From the NCBI GenBank assembly GCA_026706075.1, contig JAPOZM010000010.1, positions 1 through 64,000 of the forward strand: DNA of 64,000 bases. Reading direction: 5' to 3'. The translations under genes were made by a program, and so were the position numbers. Shown in pieces: positions 1 through 8,481 of the stretch. The notes beneath the pieces were generated by a model that saw nothing but the letters and a program-made list of their open reading frames with translations, had not been told where the DNA came from and did not search any database. How positions within the stretch are numbered: position 1 is the first letter of the stretch; every line of letters starts with the position of its first letter. This DNA is from Gemmatimonadaceae bacterium. GTDB lineage: Bacteria > Latescibacterota > UBA2968 > UBA8231.

Positions 1-71
1 GGCCGATGCGAAGCTGGTGAAGGTCCAAAACTCAATGCCCACTCTTTAACAGAGCACTAGGGATCTCCGAT

Positions 72-1037
72 ATGACCGTCTCCCGGGCTCTCTCGGCAGA
101 TCCCAAGGTCTCGGCTTTGGTGACGGAGGAGACCCGGGAACGGGTCGAGACCATGGCCACCGAGATGGGCTACACGCCCAACCTCCTGGCCAGGAGCTTT
201 GCGACCGGTCGGACGGGCATGCTGGGGTTGCTGACCTTCGAGATCGGCTGGGAACCCGCCGGACGGCAGACCGAACAGATCCTCAGGGCGGCCGACCGGC
301 AGGACTACCAGATGCTGATGGCCATAGCCGCTCACCGGCTGCCTCAGACGCCGCTGGAAGACCAGGCCCTGCAGATCGACCAGTTGATCGCCCGAGGCGT
401 GGACGGGCTTGTGATCCGTACGCGGGGCGACGAAGGAGAGTCGGAGCGCATCCAGGCGGCCGTGCGGGAGCGAGTGCCTGTGGTGAGCTACTACTATCCG
501 ACGACCAACCTGTCCGGTGTCGTGCTGGACCTTGAAAGGGACTACCTCGAAGCCACCCAGCATCTGATCCGGCTGGGACACGAACGGATCGGGTTCATGG
601 GGGTCTGGGAGGAGAAGGGGCCGGTCTCCGACAAGGCCAAGGGGTACCGGCAGGCGATGGACAAGCATGGCTTGCCCTACGAGTTCCTGCCGTTCCTGAC
701 CATCGATGGCCGGGGAGGCTACCTCATGGGCAAGAAGCTCGGAGACCGGTTCACAGCCATCGTGTGCCGAGACGACTACACGGCCATCGGTCTGTGCCGG
801 GGGTTGCGGGAGTCGGGGCTTCGCGTCCCCGAGGACGTGGCCGTGGTGGGTTCTGGCGACCTGGACCCAGGGGCCTACGTCACCCCGGCTCTGACCACCC
901 TGGCACCCCCCTATGAGGAGATCGCGCTGTCGGCGATGGACCTGATGCTGCAGCAACTGAAGGGAGACGACACCCCCCGCCAGGTCACCCTGAGATCCCA
1001 GCTGATCGTGCGAGAATCCTGCGGGGCGAGCTCCTGA
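72..1037 (+). CDS. LacI-family transcriptional regulator, 5' end disrupted
   Basis: The product resembles a LacI/GalR repressor: the second half of the DNA-binding HTH (TVSRALS, then VTEETRERVETMATEMGYTPN), a hinge, and a periplasmic-binding-protein-like effector domain to the C-terminus. Family members normally begin about 15 residues earlier. Reading upstream in frame from the ATG gives ALGISD, which fits the HTH, but a stop at 18-20 closes the frame. The expected start (ATG at 35, M-P-T-L) sits in another frame, with only 7 nt between CTT and GCA where about 15 are needed. A small deletion or assembly error is the simplest reading. The effector is probably a sugar, judging from the family; nothing nearby identifies it. 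Confidence 0.8.
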   Translation: MTVSRALSADPKVSALVTEETRERVETMATEMGYTPNLLARSFATGRTGMLGLLTFEIGWEPAGRQTEQILRAADRQDYQMLMAIAAHRLPQTPLEDQALQIDQLIARGVDGLVIRTRGDEGESERIQAAVRERVPVVSYYYPTTNLSGVVLDLERDYLEATQHLIRLGHERIGFMGVWEEKGPVSDKAKGYRQAMDKHGLPYEFLPFLTIDGRGGYLMGKKLGDRFTAIVCRDDYTAIGLCRGLRESGLRVPEDVAVVGSGDLDPGAYVTPALTTLAPPYEEIALSAMDLMLQQLKGDDTPRQVTLRSQLIVRESCGASS

Positions 1038-1273
1038 TTTCGAGTCGCCCCTGAGTCAACTCCTGGGCCACCCACACGTTCCTCGTCGATCCCGCTCCCT
1101 GATCCCGCCAGTCACCCACCCGCCGGGCTCCACGGTGTGAGCACGGTCCCCGCGCCATCGGTCCCGCGAGGAGCTGCGGGCCCCGCACTGCAGGCGCCGG
1201 ACTTCAAGTGGCCGCCTGAGTTGCCCTGGGGCCCAGCCCCCGTCGGCGCATCCGCCTCCGGACCCCGGCGAAC

Positions 1274-1310
1274 TGTCCAGAATCGAAAGACCGCTGTTCG
1301 AAAGCGGACA
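1274..1310 (+). promoter_or_regulatory. Candidate upstream activator sites (two dyads)
   Basis: Two 16-bp elements start 21 bp apart, two helical turns: TGTCCAGAATCGAAAG (1274-1289) and TGTTCGAAAGCGGACA (1295-1310). The second is an imperfect dyad TGTTCG-N4-CGGACA. A better copy (TGTTCG-N4-CGAACG) lies at 8830-8845, again upstream of a sigma-54-type promoter. Position (about 70-105 bp before the expected start) and tandem phasing fit an enhancer for the NtrC-type regulator encoded at 12201. This is inference from pattern and placement. Confidence 0.45.
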
Positions 1311-1354
1311 CAGGGAGGGGCCGCCACCGCCCGCGCCGCCCGCCTCCACCGACC

Positions 1355-1369
1355 TGGCACGGAATTTGT
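1355..1369 (+). promoter_or_regulatory. Sigma-54-like promoter before the adaptor gene
   Basis: TGGCAC, 5 bp, then TTGT gives the -24/-12 layout with exact GG-N10-G spacing; the usual GC at -12 is GT here, which weakens it. Transcription would begin near 1381, only a few bases before the ATG at 1384, implying a nearly leaderless message or use of the next in-frame ATG at 1411. The upstream dyads support it. Confidence 0.4.
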
Positions 1370-1383
1370 GATGCAGCCATCCC

Positions 1384-2661
1384 ATGGACGAGCAGACCTC
1401 CAGCAATCCCATGGACCGGCCGGTGGACCCGACCTTCCTCCGGCGCCGGCGGCTCAAGCGCATCGCCGCCTCGGCGGCGGGACTGGGGGCGGCGGTCTGG
1501 CTCTTCCTGTGGCTGCCCGGACTGATCCGGCCGTCGGTGGACGCCGACCGCATCCGCACCGCCAAGGTGCAGCAGGGCCCGGTGGAGGAGACGATCACCG
1601 CCTCGGGGACGATCGTGCCCGAGTTCGAGCAGGTCCTCTTCAGTCCCATCGACACGCGCCTCCTGCGCATCCTGGAGAAGCCGGGCGCCGTGCTGGAGAA
1701 GGGTCAGCCCATCGTCGAGCTGGACCTGAACGGAGCTCGCCTCGAGGTGGAGAGACGCGAGGAGGACCTGGCCCTCAAGCGCAACCGCCGCACCCAGCTG
1801 GAGCTGGACGAGCGCCAGAGGTTGAGCGACCTCGAGACCCGGTTGCGCCTGAAGAAGCTCGACCTGCGGCGCCTTCAGACCCGCGTCGGCCAGTACGTGG
1901 AGTTGCAGGGGATCGGCGCCGTCTCCCAGGAGGCTCTCCAGCAGGTGCAGCTGGAGGCGCAGCGCACCGGGATCGAGCTGCAGCAGATCGAGGAGGACCG
2001 CCGCAACCTGCTCGAGTCGACCCGGGCCCAGGTGGAGGCCCTGGAGGTGGAGATGAGGACCCTGGAGCGGGAGGGCGAGGAGGCCCGCCGCCGCCTGGAG
2101 CGGGCCCGCGTCCTGGCCGACCGAAACGGCGTCCTCACCGCGGTCTCACCCGTCGTGGGCGCCCCCATCCGCCAGGGCGAGGAGATCGCCCGCATCGCCG
2201 ACCTCAGCTCCTTCCGCGCCGACGTCACCGTCTCCGACCTCCACGCCCGCCGCCTGGGCACGGCGCTGCCGGTGCGCCTGCGCATCGACGAGGAGAGCTT
2301 CGTCAGCGGCCGCGTCGCCCGCATCCTGCCCACGGTGGACAACAACATCATCACCCTGGAAGTCGAGTTGGAGGACTCGGCACACGCCTTGCTGAGACCC
2401 AACCAGCGGGTCGACGCCTACATCGTCACCGCCCGCAAGGACCGGGCCCTGCGCCTCAAGCGCGGGCCCTTCATCCGCGGCGGAGCGGGCCTGCACGAGG
2501 TCTTCGTGATCCGCGGCGGCTCGGCGGTGAAGACCGAGATCCGCACCGGCATCGCCAGCTTCGAGCACTACGAGGTCGTGGAGGGCCTGCTCGAGGGCGA
2601 CGAGGTGATCATCTCCAGCATGAAGGACTACCTGCACCTGGACGAGGTCCAGATCAAGTAA
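1384..2661 (+). CDS. MacA/HlyD-type periplasmic adaptor (membrane fusion protein)
   Basis: This 425-aa protein has an N-terminal cytoplasmic stretch, one membrane anchor at about residues 34-52, and a biotinyl-lipoyl-like half domain (GTIVPEFEQVLFSP...GAVLEKGQPIVELD). A long charged coiled-coil hairpin (about 120-235), the returning lipoyl half (NGVLTAVSPVVGAPIRQGEEIARIAD) and beta-barrel/membrane-proximal domains follow. This is the architecture of MacA-type adaptors that link a MacB-type ABC permease to an outer-membrane channel. It is followed 11 nt later by the ATPase gene, with an AAGGAGG ribosome site between. No TolC-like channel gene is present in the window, so the exit duct must be encoded elsewhere or be replaced by the barrel protein at 14878. 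Confidence 0.88.
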   Translation: MDEQTSSNPMDRPVDPTFLRRRRLKRIAASAAGLGAAVWLFLWLPGLIRPSVDADRIRTAKVQQGPVEETITASGTIVPEFEQVLFSPIDTRLLRILEKPGAVLEKGQPIVELDLNGARLEVERREEDLALKRNRRTQLELDERQRLSDLETRLRLKKLDLRRLQTRVGQYVELQGIGAVSQEALQQVQLEAQRTGIELQQIEEDRRNLLESTRAQVEALEVEMRTLEREGEEARRRLERARVLADRNGVLTAVSPVVGAPIRQGEEIARIADLSSFRADVTVSDLHARRLGTALPVRLRIDEESFVSGRVARILPTVDNNIITLEVELEDSAHALLRPNQRVDAYIVTARKDRALRLKRGPFIRGGAGLHEVFVIRGGSAVKTEIRTGIASFEHYEVVEGLLEGDEVIISSMKDYLHLDEVQIK

Positions 2662-2672
2662 AGGAGGCAGCC

Positions 2673-3338
2673 GTGATCCAGCTCGATGGCATCGAGAAGG
2701 TCTACCGCACCGACAAGATCGAGACCCTGGCCCTGAGCCACATCAACCTCACCGTCGACGCCGGGGAGTTCATCTCGGTCATGGGCCCCTCGGGCTCGGG
2801 CAAGAGCACCCTCCTCAACGTCATGGGGCTCCTCGACGAGCCCACGGCGGGGGACGTGAGCCTCAACGGCCGCCACATCAACTCCTACGCCGACCGCTAC
2901 CTGGCGCGCATCCGCAACGAGGAGGTGGGCTTCATCTTCCAGACCTTCCACCTCATCGCCGATCTCAACGTGGTGGACAACGTCGAGATCCCCCTCCTCT
3001 ACCGGCGCGGGCTGTCGGGGAAGGAGCGGCGGCAGATGGCGCTGGAGGCGCTGGAGCGGGTCGGCCTCGGGTCGCGGGTGCGCCACTTCCCGTCGCAGCT
3101 GTCGGGCGGCCAGCAGCAGCGCGTGGCCGTGGCCCGGGCGATCGTCGGCAAGCCGGGGATCCTGCTGGCCGACGAGCCCACGGGCAACCTGGACAGCCGC
3201 ATGGGCGACGAGATCATGGGCATCCTGCACCAGCTCAACGACGAGGGCGCCACCATCGTCATGGTGACCCACGACCAGCGCCTGGCCGAGAGCACGGGGC
3301 GCACGGTGCGCCTCTTCGACGGCCGCCAGGTCCAGTGA
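2673..3338 (+). CDS. ABC transporter ATPase, MacB/LolD type
   Basis: A 221-aa nucleotide-binding protein of the MacB/LolD/FtsE class. Walker A is GPSGSGKS, the signature is LSGGQQQR, and Walker B is ILLADEPTGNLD; the Q-loop (FIFQTF) and H-loop (VTHD) are present. The GTG start at 2673 is chosen because AAGGAGG lies 6 nt upstream and translation from it begins at the usual IQLDGIEKVY; a much longer open frame upstream is a shadow of the adaptor gene. It is the only ATPase in a unit with six permeases, so it probably powers all of them. The next gene starts 7 nt downstream. Confidence 0.93.
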   Translation: MIQLDGIEKVYRTDKIETLALSHINLTVDAGEFISVMGPSGSGKSTLLNVMGLLDEPTAGDVSLNGRHINSYADRYLARIRNEEVGFIFQTFHLIADLNVVDNVEIPLLYRRGLSGKERRQMALEALERVGLGSRVRHFPSQLSGGQQQRVAVARAIVGKPGILLADEPTGNLDSRMGDEIMGILHQLNDEGATIVMVTHDQRLAESTGRTVRLFDGRQVQ

Positions 3339-3345
3339 GGACGCC

Positions 3346-4635
3346 GTGCTGAGGAACTACCTCAAGGTCGCCCTCAAGGTGTTCTGGCGGCACAAGTACT
3401 TCACCGTCGTGAACCTTCTGGGGATATGCACCACCCTGGTCGCAGCGATCATCGCGACGATGGCCCTCGATATGGAGATCGGGGAGGTGACGGGGAACGA
3501 TCCGCCGGAGATCCACAACGACCGAACTCTGCATCTGTCGATGATGGTGCTCGGAGATCGCACCGGCCACGGCCACGGTTTCTCCTACGGGTGGCGGCCT
3601 GCCTACGCCTTCCTGGACCGCTATGTGCGGACTCTGGAGACCGCGGAGAACGTTACCATCTTCTCTCGTCCACAGACCTGGGGTCTGCATGGCGGGGCCG
3701 AGGAGGCCGGTGTGGAGGTGCGATTGACCGACGGCGCCTTCTGGGAGGTCTTCAGCTTCGAATTCATCCAAGGGCGTCCCTATACCGCGGCCGAAGTCGA
3801 AGCCGGCGCCCTGGTCGCGGTCATCAGCGACAGGTTTGCCAGGCGGTTCTTCGGGTCGAGCGAGGCCGTGGGAGAGAGCGTGCCTCTCGACGGGCGGCCT
3901 CACCGTGTCGCCGGCGTTGTCGACCCTGGCTACAGCCGGAGAGCGAGCGCCTGGACCGATGTCTGGGTGCCGGTGACCTCGACGCCGGCCGAGGAATGGC
4001 GTCCCTACCGGCTGAAGGACAGGCGCGGTTTCAGTGCGGCGGTGCTGGCCCCGCGGACCGTGGACAGGGAGCGCGTCCGGGCGGAATTCGCCACCGTGAT
4101 GCCCCGGGTGGAGCCGGTGGAAGATGACAGCCTGCTGTTCGCCCCGCTCGCCACCGCCTTCGAGGAATGGGTGATCTCGGACAACATGCGTCAGATCGCG
4201 GAGGCCGGCCACGAATGGCGGTCGGCCATCGCCGGCCTCGTGGTGCGAACGGTACTGATCGGTGGCGGCGTCGTGCTGGTGCTGCTGCTGCTGCCCGTGC
4301 TGCACCTGGTGAACATCAACATCAGCCGCATCGAGGAGCGCGCCGCCGAGATCGGCGTCCGCAGGGCCTTCGGCGGATCGTCGCGAACGCTCGTGGGGCA
4401 GTTCATCGCCGAGAACGTTCTGCTCACGCTGGTGGGCGGGCTGTTGAGCCTGCCGCTCAGCCTGGGACTCTGGATGTACTTCGCTCCGGGCACCCTCGAC
4501 ATCCTGCTCATGCTTCGCGCCTTCGCCTACGGCACCCTGTGCGCCGCGCTCTTCGGCGCGTTGTCCGGCGCGTATCCGTCCTGGAAGATGGCGCGCCTGC
4601 ATCCGGTGCAGGCCCTGACGGGGAGGAGGACATGA
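3346..4635 (+). CDS. FtsX/MacB-like ABC permease, pair 1 member A
   Basis: This 429-aa permease has an N-terminal membrane helix (about 20-42), a large extracytoplasmic MacB-PCD-like domain and three C-terminal helices of the FtsX fold. The conserved cytoplasmic motif EIGVRRAFGGSSRTLVGQF precedes helix 3. MacB-type permeases move by mechanotransmission and export peptides, lipoproteins or drugs in periplasmic handover; the substrate here is unknown. The GTG start gives MLRNYLKVALKVF, matching its paralogues at 5946 and 9779. The stop overlaps the next start (ATGA). Its first 43 bp after the start region are identical to those of the paralogue at 5946. Confidence 0.9.
   Translation: MLRNYLKVALKVFWRHKYFTVVNLLGICTTLVAAIIATMALDMEIGEVTGNDPPEIHNDRTLHLSMMVLGDRTGHGHGFSYGWRPAYAFLDRYVRTLETAENVTIFSRPQTWGLHGGAEEAGVEVRLTDGAFWEVFSFEFIQGRPYTAAEVEAGALVAVISDRFARRFFGSSEAVGESVPLDGRPHRVAGVVDPGYSRRASAWTDVWVPVTSTPAEEWRPYRLKDRRGFSAAVLAPRTVDRERVRAEFATVMPRVEPVEDDSLLFAPLATAFEEWVISDNMRQIAEAGHEWRSAIAGLVVRTVLIGGGVVLVLLLLPVLHLVNINISRIEERAAEIGVRRAFGGSSRTLVGQFIAENVLLTLVGGLLSLPLSLGLWMYFAPGTLDILLMLRAFAYGTLCAALFGALSGAYPSWKMARLHPVQALTGRRT
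3352..3394 (+). repeat. 43-bp perfect repeat (copy 1) at permease 5' end
   Basis: The sequence is identical to 5952-5994, exactly 2600 bp downstream, in the same coding position of a paralogous permease. Flanking codons have diverged, so the block points to recent duplication with gene conversion, or strong local constraint. Confidence 0.9.
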
Positions 4636-5903
4636 TTCTCCATTTGTGCCGGCTGGCGTGGAACCGGCGGCGAACCAACCTGCTGCTGGTTGGCGAGCTG
4701 ACGCTGGTCTTCCTGATCGTGGGTCTCATGGGCGCCGGCTGGGTGTTGTTCGCCGCCCAGAACCTGCGGTCGCTGGGCTTCGAGTACGAGAATGTATGGA
4801 CGGTCAACTTGAGAAGGCACGATTGGCGGGGGGAGAGCGAAGAGCAGTCCGCCGCTTTGGGGCAGACTGTCCGGATGGTCGGGCGGGAGATCGCTGCTCT
4901 CGGCGCCGTCGAGTCGGTAGCGCTTGCCGGGCAGTCACCGTTCGAAGGCACGGGCGTGTGGAACGGGATTACCGCGGTCAACATCTCGAAGGAGGGCCTG
5001 GAGACGCTGGGGCTGCGGCTGCGCAGCGGTCGCTGGTTCGAGCCCGAAGACGAGGCCCTGTCCGGAAACCGGAGTCCGGTCGTCATGGACTTGGAACTCA
5101 GCCGCTCCCTGTTCGGCGACCAGGACCCACTCGGCAAGATCCTCGACCTGGAACAGGTAAGAGAGAGGTACGGAGTGGATGGATACTTGAGCATCAACAT
5201 GATGGCCCCACCTCGGTTCACCAAGTTCCTCGTAGTAGGTGTTGTGGAGAATTGCCTCTATTACGGGAACTTCGGGGCCTCGGAGAGCAAAGTGCCGGGC
5301 CTCCTCTTCTTCTTCTTTCCGAAGACGGGAGTCGACAGGCTTGCGTCAAATCTTGGGATCCACCTGCTCGTGAAATCCCCTTCGGGGAGTGCCGCGGACT
5401 TCGGCGAAGAGCTCCGGGCCAGAGTGCGGGCGGTCGTTCCGGCGGACCAGGCCATCCGCTTCAAGGTGCGCTCTCTGGCGGAGACGCATGACAGCAAGCA
5501 GGCCCGGCAGTTCCAGAATCTGAAGAACACCGCCCTGATCAGCGGCCTGGTGATGCTCATGGTGGCCCTGGGTCTGACCGGCATCCTGTGGCAGAGCGTG
5601 CGCCGCCGCACGCAGGAGATCGGCGTCCGCCGGGCCACGGGGGCCGCCGGCCGCAACGTCTACGCCTTGTTCCTGGGAGAGCTGGCCGTGCTGGCCACCG
5701 CGGCCGTCGCCCTGGGCTGTGTGCCCATCCTCCACTTCGATCTGCTGAGTCTGGTACTCAACAGTCGGATACCGGCGCCCGTCACCATCGGCGGCCTGGC
5801 CACGGGCGCCCTGGTCCTCTATCTGCTGGTGCTGCTGTGCGGGCTCTATCCGAGCTGGCTGGCCGTTCGCGTCAGGCCGGCCGAGGCCCTGCACCACGAG
5901 TGA
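4632..5903 (+). CDS. FtsX/MacB-like ABC permease, pair 1 member B
   Basis: A 423-aa permease beginning MILHLCRLAWNRRR and ending ALHHE. It has one N-terminal helix, a periplasmic domain of about 230 residues, and three C-terminal helices with the EIGVRRATGAAGRNVYALF motif. The B-type members (4632, 7232, 11023) all start with this basic HLC-x-WNRRR segment and end in the same R-(V/L)RP-AEALH tail, so they form a distinct subfamily from the A-type members. The ATG overlaps the stop of the preceding gene, implying coupled translation and an A/B heterodimer. Permease pair A/B plus the shared ATPase is the likely complex; that is inference. Confidence 0.9.
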   Translation: MILHLCRLAWNRRRTNLLLVGELTLVFLIVGLMGAGWVLFAAQNLRSLGFEYENVWTVNLRRHDWRGESEEQSAALGQTVRMVGREIAALGAVESVALAGQSPFEGTGVWNGITAVNISKEGLETLGLRLRSGRWFEPEDEALSGNRSPVVMDLELSRSLFGDQDPLGKILDLEQVRERYGVDGYLSINMMAPPRFTKFLVVGVVENCLYYGNFGASESKVPGLLFFFFPKTGVDRLASNLGIHLLVKSPSGSAADFGEELRARVRAVVPADQAIRFKVRSLAETHDSKQARQFQNLKNTALISGLVMLMVALGLTGILWQSVRRRTQEIGVRRATGAAGRNVYALFLGELAVLATAAVALGCVPILHFDLLSLVLNSRIPAPVTIGGLATGALVLYLLVLLCGLYPSWLAVRVRPAEALHHE

Positions 5904-5945
5904 GGGGGATCATGGGCGATACGCGTCCCACAGAGAGGAGTGCAG

Positions 5946-7235
5946 GTGTTTAGGAACTACCTCAAGGTCGCCCTCAAGGTGTTCTGGCGGCACAGGTTCT
6001 TCACCGCCGTCAACCTCTTCGGCATCTGCTTCACCCTGGTGGTGCTCATGGTGGCGGCGGCCTTCATCGACCAGCAGGTGGGGCCGATCCCGCCGGAGGT
6101 TCACGCCGACCGCACCCTGCACCTGGGCTTCCTCCTTGTCGAGCGCGACACCGGCGACCGGACCTTTCGGGGGATCAACCAGCCCAGCTACGCCTTCTTG
6201 GACCGCTACGTCCGCCCCCTGGAGACCGCGGAGAACGTGACCGTGTTCTCGGAACACAACTACTGGGGACTGCAGGGCAGCGCGGGAGAGGTGCGCGCCA
6301 ACGTGACCACCACGGACGCCGCCTTCTGGGAGGTCTTCGGCTTCGACTTCCGCCGGGGCCGGCCCTACACGGCCGCGGAGGTCGAAGCGGGGGACCGGGT
6401 CGCCGTGATCCGCGCCGGGTTCTGCCGCCGCGTCTTCGGCTCGGAGGCGGTGGAGGGCCGCGAGGTTCCCATCGAAGGGCAGACCTACCGAGTCGTCGGC
6501 GTGGTGGCCGATCCATCCAGAATGAGAAGCTTCGCGGACATCTGGGTGCCGCTGACCACCGATCGCTCCCAGGAGTGGCGTGCCTACAAGCTCGATGGGG
6601 AGTTCAGCGCCGCGGTGCTGGCGCGGCGGCCGGGGGACATGGACCGCATCCGGGCCGAGTTCGCCGCCGTCCTCACCCAGGTGGAACCCCCACCCGACGA
6701 GGCTGGTGTCCTGCGCGGAGTCTCCGCCCCGCTGCTCACCACCCTGGAGGAATGGGCGCGGGACAACAAGCCGCAAGGCTGGATCGACGACTACAGGGAG
6801 GGGGATCCGCAGCAGGCCGCCGTGGCCCGCCTCCGGAAGTGGCTCCTGACCCTGGCCGGCTGTGCGCTGCTCTTCATGCTGCTGCCCACCCTCCACCTCG
6901 TCAACCTCAACATGGGCCGAATCGAGGAGCGGACCTCCGAGATCGGGGTGCGCAAGTCCTTCGGCGCCTCGACCCGGGTCCTGGTGGGGCAGTTCGTCGC
7001 CGAGAACGTGCTGCTCACCCTGATGGGCGCCGCGGTCAGCCTGCCCTTGAGCTGGGGGGTCCTCTCGGTCCTTGCGCTGGGAGGCCCCCTTCACTTCGAC
7101 GCGGGGGTGCTGACGCGCACCTTCTTCTACGGGCTGTTGCTCGCCCTGTTCTTCGGGACGGCGTCCGGGGCCTGGCCGGCCTGGAGGATGGCGCGCCTCC
7201 ATCCCGTCGGGGCCCTGACCGGGAGGGAGAGATGA
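5946..7235 (+). CDS. FtsX/MacB-like ABC permease, pair 2 member A
   Basis: A 429-aa paralogue of the gene at 3346, with the same layout: N-terminal helix, periplasmic domain (FxQGRPYTAAEVEAG-like segment shared), and C-terminal FtsX helices after EIGVRKSFGASTRVLVGQF. Two GTG starts are possible, at 5940 and 5946. I chose 5946 because AGAGGAG (5934-5940) then sits 5 nt upstream and the N-terminus aligns with its paralogues. There is a 42-nt gap after pair 1, enough for a ribosome site but no visible promoter. Confidence 0.9.
   Translation: MFRNYLKVALKVFWRHRFFTAVNLFGICFTLVVLMVAAAFIDQQVGPIPPEVHADRTLHLGFLLVERDTGDRTFRGINQPSYAFLDRYVRPLETAENVTVFSEHNYWGLQGSAGEVRANVTTTDAAFWEVFGFDFRRGRPYTAAEVEAGDRVAVIRAGFCRRVFGSEAVEGREVPIEGQTYRVVGVVADPSRMRSFADIWVPLTTDRSQEWRAYKLDGEFSAAVLARRPGDMDRIRAEFAAVLTQVEPPPDEAGVLRGVSAPLLTTLEEWARDNKPQGWIDDYREGDPQQAAVARLRKWLLTLAGCALLFMLLPTLHLVNLNMGRIEERTSEIGVRKSFGASTRVLVGQFVAENVLLTLMGAAVSLPLSWGVLSVLALGGPLHFDAGVLTRTFFYGLLLALFFGTASGAWPAWRMARLHPVGALTGRER
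5952..5994 (+). repeat. 43-bp perfect repeat (copy 2) at permease 5' end
   Basis: Identical to 3352-3394; see that entry. Together they mark pair 2 as a duplicate of pair 1. Confidence 0.9.
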
Positions 7236-8470
7236 TCGCTCATCTGTGCCGACTGGCGTGGAACCGGCGGCGGAAGTACCTGCTCCTCGTGGCCGAGCTC
7301 TTTCTCTCCTTCCTGGTACTCACGCCCCTGACCGCCGGCTGGGTGCTGTTCGCCGCGGAGCGGCTCAAGCCCCTCGGCTTCGAGCACGAGAACGTGTGGT
7401 CCGCCAGGCTGGGCGGGGCGGATCTCTTCGGTGATGACCGCGACAAGTCGATCGCGGAGCATCTGCGCAATGTCGACTTGGTCGGGCGCGAGATCCGGGC
7501 CCTCGACGGCGTCCAGGCCGTGGCCCTGGCCAGCGACGCGCCCCTCCAATTCTCCAGTTCCTGGAACGGGATCAACTCCGTCCGTCTGTCGGACGAGGGC
7601 CTGGAAGCCCTGGGGCTGCGGCTGCTCGCCGGCCGCTGGTTCCAGCCCGAGGACGAGGCCCTCGACTGGACTCCGGCGGTCATCGACCGGGAGCTGAGCC
7701 AGGCTCTCTTCGGCGGCGAGGACCCGCTGGGGCGGGCGATCAGTGACTCACCCATGGTCGAGGTGGAGAATTCGTTCAATCCGCCCCGGCCGGACCAGGC
7801 GCGCGTCGTAGGGGTGGTGGAGAGCTGCTTCTACTATGGGAAGTACCAGGACGTGGAGCTGCCGGGCTTCGTCTTCCTGCGTCTCTCCGACGAATGGCTG
7901 GCCAGCCCCATGCAGAGCTGGGTCGTCTTCCTCGTCAACGCCTCTGCGGGCTCTGGACAGGACCTCGGCGAGAGGCTCCGGTCCAAGGGCCGGGAGGTCC
8001 TTCCCGCGGGTCGGTCGCTGGACTTCGAGGTCCAGTCCCTGACCCAGCTTCGGCAGGAAGCGAGCCGGCACCGGCTCACGACTCTGTCCTTCATCGCCGC
8101 CATCAGCGGCCTGATGATGCTCATGGTAGCCCTCGGCCTGATCGGCATCATGTGGCTGAACGTGCGCCGCCGCACCCGCGAGATCGGCATCCGCCGCGCC
8201 GTGGGAGCGCCGGCCGGCCGCATCTACGGCCAGTTCCTCGGCGAGCTGGCGGTGCTGGTGACCGCAGCCATCGCCCTGGGCTGTGTACCCCTCCTGCAGC
8301 TCGGGCTGCTGGACATGGTGCTCGGGAGCCGGGTGCCGGGCTCAGTGGCCGCCGCCGGCGTGGGGGCCACGGCCCTCGTCCTCTACCTGGGGGTGATGCT
8401 GTGCGGACTGTATCCGAGCTGGCTGGCGGCACGGGTGAAGCCGGCCGAGGCCCTGCACCACGACTACTGA
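7232..8470 (+). CDS. FtsX/MacB-like ABC permease, pair 2 member B
   Basis: A 412-aa B-type permease (MIAHLCRLAWNRRRK...). The ATG overlaps the stop of member A (ATGA). It has one N-terminal helix, a shorter periplasmic domain than the A types, and a C-terminal FtsX block with EIGIRRAVGAPAGRIYGQF, ending SWLAARVKPAEALHHDY. Its last 90 bp recur almost unchanged at 9131-9216, and its final 45 bp recur in part at 8678-8717. Both copies are detached from any intact permease, so this gene end was a recombination point. Confidence 0.9.
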   Translation: MIAHLCRLAWNRRRKYLLLVAELFLSFLVLTPLTAGWVLFAAERLKPLGFEHENVWSARLGGADLFGDDRDKSIAEHLRNVDLVGREIRALDGVQAVALASDAPLQFSSSWNGINSVRLSDEGLEALGLRLLAGRWFQPEDEALDWTPAVIDRELSQALFGGEDPLGRAISDSPMVEVENSFNPPRPDQARVVGVVESCFYYGKYQDVELPGFVFLRLSDEWLASPMQSWVVFLVNASAGSGQDLGERLRSKGREVLPAGRSLDFEVQSLTQLRQEASRHRLTTLSFIAAISGLMMLMVALGLIGIMWLNVRRRTREIGIRRAVGAPAGRIYGQFLGELAVLVTAAIALGCVPLLQLGLLDMVLGSRVPGSVAAAGVGATALVLYLGVMLCGLYPSWLAARVKPAEALHHDY

Positions 8471-8481
8471 AGGCAAAGGGA

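Larger units (their letters stand above)
1038..1383. other. Intergenic region upstream of the transporter operon
   Basis: This 346-bp stretch holds no convincing gene; short minus-strand frames here have biased, low-complexity translations. It contains the two dyads at 1274-1310 and the sigma-54-like element at 1355-1369, listed separately. I see no clear terminator for the LacI gene. Confidence 0.6.

Noticed and set aside
2378..2392. Sigma-54-like CGGCAC-N5-TTGC
   Set aside because: It lies inside the adaptor coding region, lacks the T before GG and has no dyad upstream. About one such match is expected by chance in a GC-rich 64 kb window.
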